Part shown: positions 57,619 through 64,000 of the stretch, piece by piece
How the letters are laid out: each line of letters starts with the position of its first letter
How positions within the stretch are numbered: the first letter of the stretch is position 1
Assembly: GCF_001314225.1 (NCBI RefSeq)
Contig: NZ_CP012697.1
Span: 3,534,001 to 3,598,000, forward strand
Direction of reading: 5' to 3'
DNA: 64,000 nucleotides
Origin: Microbacterium sp. No. 7
Lineage (GTDB): Bacteria; Actinomycetota; Actinomycetes; Actinomycetales; Microbacteriaceae
Translations under genes and position numbers: made by a program
The notes under the pieces: model-generated
Seen by the model: the letters and a program-made list of their open reading frames with translations, nothing else
Databases searched by the model: none
Told to the model about the DNA's origin: nothing

Positions 57619-58230
57619 TCAGGCGTCCACGAGGGCGCTGACGAGGCGCTCGATGCGGGCGTTGTGCTGGGCGTTGACCTCGGCGTCGGTCCGGCCCTCG
57701 AGCACGCCGCGCACGCAGGTCTCGTCGGACACGTCGATGAGCACCTGGGCGATCTCCTCGGCCGGCAGGCGCAGGCGCAGGTCGAAGACGGAGGCGACGT
57801 GCGTGACGATGCCGGTGATGCGCGCCGACATCTCCGTCTGCCACGCGAGGTACGCGGCGCCGAGCCGCGCGTCGCGCAGCGCCTGGCTGCGGATCTCGCT
57901 GCCCAGCTGCAGGCCGATGCGGTCGCCGTCGGGCGGGCCCATGGCGCGCCGCACGAACGCGGGGAGGTCGACCGGGCCGTCGGGGTCGAGCGTGTCGACG
58001 CGCGCGGCGATCTCGTCGAGCTTCTGCCGTGCGAGCTGCGTGATGAGGGCGAGCAGCAGGTCTTCCTTCGACTCGAAGTTGGAGTAGAACGCGCCCCTCG
58101 TGAAGCCCGCGCGCTCGCAGATCATCTCGACGGACGCGGCGTCCATGCCGACCTCGCCGAAGACCTCGTGCGCGGCGTCGAGCAGACGCGCCCGCGTCTG
58201 CTCTCGGCGCTTGCTGAGAATCTGAGTCAT
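57619..58230 (-). CDS. TetR-family repressor of the MMPL/YhgE operon
   Basis: A 203-residue TetR regulator. The helix-turn-helix lies at about 8-55: 'RARLLDAAHEVFGEVGMDAASVEMICERAGFTRGAFYSNF', shown here as 'DAAHEVFGEVGMDAASV' and 'GFTRGAFYSNFESKEDL'. The rest is the ligand-binding domain. ATG 58230 is preferred; an ATG at 58245 lies inside the operator. It diverges from the MMPL gene across a 71-bp gap holding two palindromes, so it most likely represses both. Confidence 0.92.
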   Translation of the reverse strand: MTQILSKRREQTRARLLDAAHEVFGEVGMDAASVEMICERAGFTRGAFYSNFESKEDLLLALITQLARQKLDEIAARVDTLDPDGPVDLPAFVRRAMGPPDGDRIGLQLGSEIRSQALRDARLGAAYLAWQTEMSARITGIVTHVASVFDLRLRLPAEEIAQVLIDVSDETCVRGVLEGRTDAEVNAQHNARIERLVSALVDA

Positions 58231-58237
58231 GAGTTCA

Positions 58238-58272
58238 CGATACACCTTTGTATCGAATACACTCCTGTATCG
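58238..58272. promoter_or_regulatory. Two tandem TetR operators
   Basis: CGATACA-CCTT-TGTATCG (58238-58255) and ATACA-CTCC-TGTAT (58257-58270, extended to TGTATCG) are two palindromes with the same half sites and 4-bp centres. Their centres are 17 bp apart. They lie between the two divergent starts, as expected for cooperative TetR binding. Confidence 0.8.
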
Positions 58273-58301
58273 AACCCCTCGTCGACGCTCCGGGAGATCC
58301 C

Positions 58302-61091
58302 GTGTCCACTCTGCTGTTCTCGCTCGGCCGCTGGTCGTACCGTCACCCGTGGCGCGTCGTCGTCACGTGGCTGCTGCTGCTCGCGCTCGCGGGCGGCGGT
58401 GCCGCCGTGTTCGCGCAGGGCACCGACAACGCCTTCTCGATCCCGGGCACCGAGGCCGAGGAGGGCCTCGACGCTCTCAGCCGCACCTTCCCGCAGGCCA
58501 GCGGCACGAGCGCGCAGATGATCGTCGTCGCCCCCGAGGGCACGACCGTCGACGACGCCCCCGTGGACGGCATCCTCGAAGACGCGGTCTCCGAGCTCGG
58601 CGCGCTCGACGGCGTGCTCGCCGTGACCGATCCGTTCGACGAGCTCGTCTCGGGCACCGTCTCCGACGATCGCCGCGCCGCGATCGTGCGCCTGCAGTTC
58701 GACGGGCAGACGACCGACGTGAGCGACGAGACGCTCGACGCGCTGAACCGCATCGCCGACGAGACCCGTGAGCGGATGCCGTCGGGCTCGGCCGTCGCGA
58801 TGGGCGGCGACCTCTTCTCGACGTCGATGCCCGCGCTCTCGCTCATCGAGGCGGTCGGCGTGCTCATCGCACTGTTCGTGCTCATCGTCACGTTCCGCTC
58901 GTTCGCCGTCGCGTGGTTCCCGCTCGCGAGCGCGATCATCGGCGTCGGCCTCGCGATGGCGCTGCTGTTCGTCGCGACCGCGTTCGCCACGATCTCGTCG
59001 ACGACGCCGCTGCTCGCGATCATGCTCGGGCTCGCGGTCGGCATCGACTACGCACTGTTCATCGTCGCGCGGCATCAGGACCAGGTGCGCAGCGGCGTCG
59101 ACCCCGAGGAGTCGGCGGCGCGCGCGACCGGCACGGCGGGATCGGCCGTCGTCTTCGCGGGCATCACGGTGCTCATCGCCCTCGTCGGCCTCTCGATCGC
59201 GAACATCCCGTTCCTCACGGTCATGGGCATCGCGGCGGCCGCCGCCGTCGCGATCGCCGTGCTCGTCGCGCTGACGGTCACCCCGGCGCTGCTCGGCTTC
59301 TCGAAGCACCGCGTCGCGGGCTGGGCGCGCAAGGCCCCCCGCGCCGCGAAGAGCCCTCGCGCCGCGAAGAAGGCCGCCCGCCCACGGCGCCGCCCGGCCG
59401 AGCGCTGGGTCACCGCCATCACGCGGCATCCCGTCGTCACGACGATCGCCGTGGTCGCGGGCCTCGCGATCGTCGCGATCCCCGCGGCGAGCCTGCACCT
59501 CGCGCTGCCGAACGCGGGCCAGCAGCCCGAGTCGAGCCAGGCGCGGCAGGCCTACGACCTCACGGCCGAGCACTTCGGGCCGGGCAGCAACGGGCCGCTC
59601 ATCATGACGGGCACGATCGTGACCTCCACCGACCCGCTCGGCCTCATGGACGACCTGCGCGCCGAGATCGAACGCATCCCCGGGGTCAAGGAGGTCGTGC
59701 TCGCGACCCCCAACGAGGCGGCCGACACGGGTCTCATCCAGATCATCCCCACCACGGGCCCCGACGACCCGGCGACCGCCGACCTCGTGCGCGAGCTGCG
59801 CGCGCAGCACGACCGGCTCCTGGACGAGTACGGCGTCGACCTCAAGGTCACGGGCTTCACGGCGGTCGGCATCGACATCTCCGACCGCCTGGGCGCCGCG
59901 CTGCTGCCGTTCGGCGTCTTCGTCGTGGGGCTGTCGCTCGTGCTGCTGATGATCGTGTTCCGCTCGATCTGGGTGCCGGTCACCGCCGCCGTCGGCTACC
60001 TGCTGTCGATCGTCGCCTCGTTCGGCATCGTCGCCGCGGTGTTCGAGTGGGGCTGGTTCGCCGACGCCCTGCACGTGACCCGCACCGGTCCGGTCATCTC
60101 GTTCATGCCGATCATCCTCATGGGCGTGCTGTTCGGGCTCGCGATGGACTATCAGGTCTTCCTCGTCTCGCGCATGCGCGAGGACTACGTGCACACGCTG
60201 CGGGCCCGCGGCGGCCGCGCCGAGCGGGCGACCGCGGTCGCGGCCGTGCGCAGCGGGTTCACGGCATCCGCCCGCGTCGTCGGCGCCGCCGCCGTCATCA
60301 TGTTCGCGGTGTTCGCGGCCTTCATCCCCGAGGGGGATGCCACGATCAAGCCGATCGCGCTGGGGCTCGCGGCGGGCGTCGCGATCGACGCGTTCGTCGT
60401 GCGCATGACGCTCATCCCGGCCGTCATGACGCTGCTCGGCGAGCGGGCGTGGTGGATGCCGGAACGCCTCGAGCGCGCCCTCCCCCACTTCGACATCGAG
60501 GGCGAGGCCGTCGAGCACGAGCTCGCCCTCGCGAGCTGGCCCGAGCCGAACACGACGTCCCCGCTCGTCGGCGAGGGCGTGACCGTGTCGGCGGCGACGC
60601 CCGACGGCGACGTGCCCGTGTTCGAGGACGCGAGCTTCCGGCTGGAGCCCGGCGGCACGCTGCTCGTGACGGGCGACGCCGTCGCGGCACGCGCGTTCGT
60701 GCTCGCCGTCGCGGGGCGCCTGCCCGCCTCGGCCGGCCTGCTGCGTGTCGGCGGGCACCTGCTTCCGGGGCGCGCGGCATGGGTGCGCGCGCACGTCGGC
60801 GTCGCCCTGCTGCGCGACGTCGACGACCCCGTCGCCGAGCTGCGCGAGGCCCTGGGCGGACGCGCCCGCCTCGTCGCCGTCGACGGCCTCGACGAGCTGC
60901 ACGGCGCCGACCGCGATCAGGCCGCCGCGCTGCTGCGCGACGCGGGGCCCGACCTCACCCTCGTCGCCACGGCCCGCGGCGACGGCGCCGCCCTCGCGGT
61001 GCTCGCCGACGGGCATCGTGCGAGCGTGACGCCGCTCGCCCTCTCCTCCGCACGTCCCACCGCCGACTCTTCCGCACAGGTGAACGCATGA
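58302..61091 (+). CDS. MMPL/RND-type transporter with C-terminal degenerate ABC-like domain
   Basis: A 929-residue transporter. Residues about 1-740 are MMPL: two sets of six helices with large outside loops, and family residues in 'LGLAVGIDYALFIVARHQDQ' (about 246-265) and 'GVLFGLAMDYQVFLVSRMRED' (about 609-629). Residues about 750-929 look like an ABC ATPase that has lost its nucleotide site: 'PVFEDASFRLEPGGTLLVTG' is the usual start, but the P-loop is replaced by 'GDAVAARAF', there is no LSGGQ, and 'RLVAVDGLDEL' stands at Walker B. GTG 58302 has GGGAGA upstream. The stop overlaps the next start (ATGA). Confidence 0.9.
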   Translation: MSTLLFSLGRWSYRHPWRVVVTWLLLLALAGGGAAVFAQGTDNAFSIPGTEAEEGLDALSRTFPQASGTSAQMIVVAPEGTTVDDAPVDGILEDAVSELGALDGVLAVTDPFDELVSGTVSDDRRAAIVRLQFDGQTTDVSDETLDALNRIADETRERMPSGSAVAMGGDLFSTSMPALSLIEAVGVLIALFVLIVTFRSFAVAWFPLASAIIGVGLAMALLFVATAFATISSTTPLLAIMLGLAVGIDYALFIVARHQDQVRSGVDPEESAARATGTAGSAVVFAGITVLIALVGLSIANIPFLTVMGIAAAAAVAIAVLVALTVTPALLGFSKHRVAGWARKAPRAAKSPRAAKKAARPRRRPAERWVTAITRHPVVTTIAVVAGLAIVAIPAASLHLALPNAGQQPESSQARQAYDLTAEHFGPGSNGPLIMTGTIVTSTDPLGLMDDLRAEIERIPGVKEVVLATPNEAADTGLIQIIPTTGPDDPATADLVRELRAQHDRLLDEYGVDLKVTGFTAVGIDISDRLGAALLPFGVFVVGLSLVLLMIVFRSIWVPVTAAVGYLLSIVASFGIVAAVFEWGWFADALHVTRTGPVISFMPIILMGVLFGLAMDYQVFLVSRMREDYVHTLRARGGRAERATAVAAVRSGFTASARVVGAAAVIMFAVFAAFIPEGDATIKPIALGLAAGVAIDAFVVRMTLIPAVMTLLGERAWWMPERLERALPHFDIEGEAVEHELALASWPEPNTTSPLVGEGVTVSAATPDGDVPVFEDASFRLEPGGTLLVTGDAVAARAFVLAVAGRLPASAGLLRVGGHLLPGRAAWVRAHVGVALLRDVDDPVAELREALGGRARLVAVDGLDELHGADRDQAAALLRDAGPDLTLVATARGDGAALAVLADGHRASVTPLALSSARPTADSSAQVNA

Positions 61092-63649
61092 CTCTCTCCA
61101 TCGAACGCGCACGCTCGCGCCGCCCCATCACATGGCTCACGCTGCTCGGCGTGCTGCTGCTGCCGGCCGTCATCGGCGGCATCCTCGTCGTCGCCCTCTA
61201 CAACCCGACCGAGCGCCTCGACGCGCTGAACGCCGCGATCGTGAACGAGGACGAGCCCGTCACGATCGACGACCAGTACGTGCCGCTCGGCCGGCAGCTC
61301 ACGGCGGGCCTCGTCGAGGGCTCCGACGACGTGCCGAGCAACCTGACCTGGACGCTGTCGAACGCCGACGACGCCGCGGCGGGCCTCGCCGACGGCCGGT
61401 ACGCGGCCGTCGTGACGATCCCCGAGAACTTCTCCGCCGCGGCGACCTCGACCCGGCCCGGCGAGACGCCCGAGCGCGCCACGATCCAGGTGACCACGCC
61501 GCCCGACTCGCGGATCGTCGACGACGCCATCACGGCGCAGGTCACGCAGGCGGCCGCCTCGCTCATGGGGCAGCAGCTGTCGGAGGTGTACCTGGAGAAC
61601 GTGTTCGTCGGCTTCACGACGCTGAGCGGCGGGCTCGGCGAGGCCGCGGACGGCGCGCACGAGCTGGCCGACGGCGCCGCACAGGCCGCCGACGGCGCCG
61701 CGCAGCTGCCCTCCGGCGCGTCGGCGCTGGCCGACGGCGCCTCGGGGATCGCCGACGGCGCCGGGCAGCTCGCGGGCGGCGCGGCGGGCCTGGCGGGCGG
61801 AGCCTCGCAGCTCGCCGGCGGCATCACGGCCCTGGGCGACGGCGCCTCGCAGCTCGCCGGCGGCGCCGGAGAACTGGCCGGCGGCGCCGGGCAGCTCGCC
61901 GACGGTGCCTCCTCCCTCGGCGAGGGTGCCGGTTCTCTCGCCGACGGTGCCACTTCCCTCGCCGAGGGTGCCAGTTCTCTTCACGAGGGTGCTTCGGGCA
62001 TCGGTGAAGGTGCTTCCGCCCTCGCGGGCGGCGTGACGCAGCTCGGCGACGGCGCCTCGGGTCTCGCGACGGGCCTCGCCACGATCGCCGCGCACACGCG
62101 CGACGCCGCCGCGGGCGCCGCGGAGCTCGCCGCGGGCGCCGAGGCCGGCGCCGCCGCACTCCGCGACGGCGGCCTCGTGCCCGCCGAGCTGACGGGCGTC
62201 GCCGACCAGACCGCGCAGACCGCCGCGCAGTCGGCACAGGCCGCGGAGGGCGTCGCGACCGGGCTCGCCGGCCTTTCGGCGGCGTGCGATCCCGACGCGT
62301 CGGGCGCCGAGTTCTGCGCACAGCTCGCGGCCCTGTCCGACGGCGCCGCGGGCGCGCGGGATGCCGCCGCGGGAACGCAGACGCTCGCCGAGCACACCGC
62401 GGGCGGCCTGGCGCAGTTCGCCGCCGAGGCGCCGCAGGAGCTCGCCGGTCAGTTCGGGCAGCTCGCCGCCGGCATCCGCTCGCTCGCCGACGGGCTCGCG
62501 CAGCTCTCGTCGGGCGTCGACGAGTCGGCGACCGGCGCGACGAGCCTCGCGGCCGGCGCCGGGGAGCTCGCCGCGGGCGCGGGCGACCTCGCATCGGGCG
62601 CGGGACAGCTCGCCGGCGGGGCCGGAGAGCTCGCGACGGGCGCAGGAACCCTGTCGGGAGGCGCCGGGGAGCTCGCGACGGGTGCGGGGCGCGTGGCCTC
62701 GGGCGCCGGAGAGCTCGCCGCGGGAACCGCGCAGCTGAGCGACGGCGCGGGCGCGCTGGCCGCGGGCGCGGGCGAGGCCGCCGGCGGCGCGGGCGTCCTG
62801 GCCGACGGGGCCGGGGAGCTGGCCGGCGGCGCCGGGCAGCTCGCGGGCGGCGCGGGCGCGCTGAGCGAGGGGGCGACCTCGCTCGCCGACGGGGCCGGGG
62901 AGCTCGCCGACGGCGTCTCGCAGCTGGCCGACGGCACGGGAGAGCTGGCATCCGGTCTGACCGACGCCGTGGCCGAGGTGCCGTCCTACACGGATGCCGA
63001 GGCGCAGAGCCTCGCGCGCATCGTCGCTTCGCCCGTCGCGGCGGAGGGCACGGGATCGTCGCTGTTCGGAACCTCGGCGATCCCGCTGCTCGCGGTGCTC
63101 GCGCTGTGGTTCGGCTCGCTCGCGAGCTTCGTCGCTCTGCGCGCCGTGCCGAGCCGCGTGCTGACCGCGCGTGCGCCGTCGGCGGTGCTCGCCCTGCGCG
63201 GGCTCGCGCCCGCCGCCGCGATCGGCGCGCTGCAGGGCGTGCTCGTCGCCGCCGTCGTGCAGCTCGCCGCGTCGTACGCGTGGGGCGAATGGGTGGCGTT
63301 CGCGGGCGTCGCGGTGGTCGCGGGCGTCGCGTTCGCGGCCGTGAACCAGGCGCTCGTGGCGGTCTTCGGCGGGGTCGGCCGGTGGATCGGCGCCCTCGTG
63401 GGCGTGCTCGTCGTCGCGACGGGCGTCGTGTCGACCGTGCCGGGCGTGCTCACCGGCTTCGCGTCGCTGCTGCCGACCGCCCCGGCGTACACGGCGCTGC
63501 TCGCCGCGCTGACGCCCGCGAGCGGCGTGGCCTCGGGCCTGGTCGGGCTCGCGGTGTGGGCGGCGCTGGCGTTCGTCGCGACGGTGCTCGCCGTCGCCGC
63601 GCGCCGCACGACCTCCGCCCGCGCCGTGCTCACGGCATCCCCCGCCTGA
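61088..63649 (+). CDS. YhgE/Pip-family membrane protein with long heptad-repeat region
   Basis: An 853-residue protein with one N-terminal helix (about 17-38) and a cluster of five C-terminal helices (about 660-845), as in YhgE/Pip (phage infection protein) family members. Residues about 175-640 are a long repeat of the type 'LADGAGQLAGGA' with period 7, expected to form a surface-exposed helical rod. Part of it (about residues 275-308, 'SSLGEGAGSLADGATSLAEG') is encoded by 21-bp tandem repeats like those in menD. It is coupled to the MMPL transporter gene and probably forms a complex with it (inference). Confidence 0.88.
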   Translation: MTLSIERARSRRPITWLTLLGVLLLPAVIGGILVVALYNPTERLDALNAAIVNEDEPVTIDDQYVPLGRQLTAGLVEGSDDVPSNLTWTLSNADDAAAGLADGRYAAVVTIPENFSAAATSTRPGETPERATIQVTTPPDSRIVDDAITAQVTQAAASLMGQQLSEVYLENVFVGFTTLSGGLGEAADGAHELADGAAQAADGAAQLPSGASALADGASGIADGAGQLAGGAAGLAGGASQLAGGITALGDGASQLAGGAGELAGGAGQLADGASSLGEGAGSLADGATSLAEGASSLHEGASGIGEGASALAGGVTQLGDGASGLATGLATIAAHTRDAAAGAAELAAGAEAGAAALRDGGLVPAELTGVADQTAQTAAQSAQAAEGVATGLAGLSAACDPDASGAEFCAQLAALSDGAAGARDAAAGTQTLAEHTAGGLAQFAAEAPQELAGQFGQLAAGIRSLADGLAQLSSGVDESATGATSLAAGAGELAAGAGDLASGAGQLAGGAGELATGAGTLSGGAGELATGAGRVASGAGELAAGTAQLSDGAGALAAGAGEAAGGAGVLADGAGELAGGAGQLAGGAGALSEGATSLADGAGELADGVSQLADGTGELASGLTDAVAEVPSYTDAEAQSLARIVASPVAAEGTGSSLFGTSAIPLLAVLALWFGSLASFVALRAVPSRVLTARAPSAVLALRGLAPAAAIGALQGVLVAAVVQLAASYAWGEWVAFAGVAVVAGVAFAAVNQALVAVFGGVGRWIGALVGVLVVATGVVSTVPGVLTGFASLLPTAPAYTALLAALTPASGVASGLVGLAVWAALAFVATVLAVAARRTTSARAVLTASPA
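61905..62010. repeat. 21-bp tandem repeats inside the yhgE-like gene
   Basis: Four to five copies of a unit like GGTGCCACTTCCCTCGCCGAG lie in frame. The surrounding heptads have more varied codons. The unit resembles the menD tandem repeats and the arms of the palindrome at 63694-63811. Confidence 0.75.
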
Positions 63650-63693
63650 CGCCCGCGCGGTCCGGCCCGCCCTCGCGCCTCACGCCCCGCCGA

Positions 63694-63811
63694 GATGGTG
63701 GGATTCTCGTCGAGCAGGTGTCTTTCTCGCCGACACGGTGGGCACCGTGTCGGCGAGAAAGACACCTGCTCGACGCAGAAGGCACCGTGTCGGTGAGAAT
63801 CCCACCATGTC
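63694..63811. repeat. Large nested palindrome downstream of the yhgE-like gene
   Basis: A perfect 30-bp inverted repeat lies at 63711-63740 and 63743-63772 with a 2-bp centre; each arm contains GTGTCTTTCTCGCCGACACG or its complement. An outer pair, GATGGTGGGATTCTC (from 63694) and GAGAATCCCACCAT (63795-63808), flanks it. It sits between converging genes and could also terminate transcription. Confidence 0.9.
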
Positions 63812-63852
63812 GACGGCGAACACCGCCACGGAGGCGGCCGGCGAGAGGGGCG

Positions 63853-64000
63853 TCAGTTCAGGCCGCTGTAGGCGTGCAGGCCCTTGAAGAAGGTGTTGAC
63901 GATCGTGGTGTTGAACAGCACGGCGGCGAAGGCGACGATCGACAGCCAGGCCGAGCGCGTGCCGCGCCAGCCGCGCGTCGCGCGGGCGTGGATGTAGCCG
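63853..64000 (-). CDS. ccsB: Cytochrome c biogenesis protein CcsB, C-terminal part (cut by window end)
   Basis: The last 48 residues are visible. They contain 'GYIHARATRGWRGTRSAWLS', a membrane helix 'IVAFAAVLFNTTIVNTFF' and the end 'KGLHAYSGLN'. This matches the last helix and 'LHSY(A/S)GL' tail of CcsB/CcsA-type haem-handling proteins. The rest lies right of the window. Confidence 0.75.
   Translation of the reverse strand, partial: GYIHARATRGWRGTRSAWLSIVAFAAVLFNTTIVNTFFKGLHAYSGLN

Noticed and set aside
58248..58301. Start of the MMPL gene at ATG 58248
   Set aside because: This ATG lies inside the TetR operators and would add 18 residues before the normal family start. GTG 58302 has a ribosome site.

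Overview
The window is high-GC actinobacterial DNA. The menaquinone genes, the frequent GGATGCCG/CGGCATCC octamer, leaderless-type promoters and the mix of small conserved genes point to the family Microbacteriaceae, probably Microbacterium or a close relative. This is an inference from gene content and style; no 16S rRNA gene is present.

Region 1 (1 to about 21.29 kb) is most of an integrative and conjugative element (ICE) sitting at the 3' end of a tRNA-Met(CAT) gene. Its far end lies left of the window. The plus-strand block runs parB, a VirB8-like protein, a lytic transglycosylase/M23 hydrolase, two small VirB2-like membrane proteins with a ParE/RHH toxin-antitoxin pair between them, a VirB6/TrbL-like channel protein, an SCO6880-type protein, a VirB4-like ATPase, a VirD4-like coupling ATPase and an SSB-like protein. 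The minus-strand block, read inward from the tRNA, runs excisionase, tyrosine integrase, two accessory genes and a MobF relaxase-helicase. An IS256-family element has landed between the last accessory gene and the relaxase, next to a candidate oriT.

Region 2 (21.3 to 28.3 kb) is core chromosome: tRNA-Met, tRNA-Thr and tRNA-Tyr, an M23 peptidase, an inositol monophosphatase-like enzyme, an FBP-domain protein, YajQ, a DUF1697 protein, a VOC protein and an alpha/beta hydrolase.

Region 3 (28.4 to 40 kb, plus menC at 56.3 kb) is a dispersed menaquinone locus: a polyprenyl diphosphate synthase, menG, menF, menD, menA, menE, menB and menC. No convincing menH or thioesterase gene is seen. The last gene, cut by the window end, looks like cytochrome c biogenesis ccsB, which fits a respiratory neighbourhood.

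Region 4 (40 to 58 kb) holds a VOC/HxlR pair, a lipoprotein plus a single-chain four-module ECF transporter, a two-component system, a TM2/Ltp protein, methionine synthase metH, a PadR-controlled membrane protein and several small enzymes. Region 5 (57.6 to 63.65 kb) is a TetR-controlled MMPL transporter and YhgE/Pip operon.

Two themes run through the chromosome part. First, at least five kinds of palindromic or tandem repeat fill the intergenic spaces. Some also lie inside genes as in-frame linkers (metH, menD, the ECF fusion, yhgE) or supply stop codons. Second, many genes have a TANNNT hexamer exactly 6 nt before the start codon, the arrangement expected for leaderless mRNAs.
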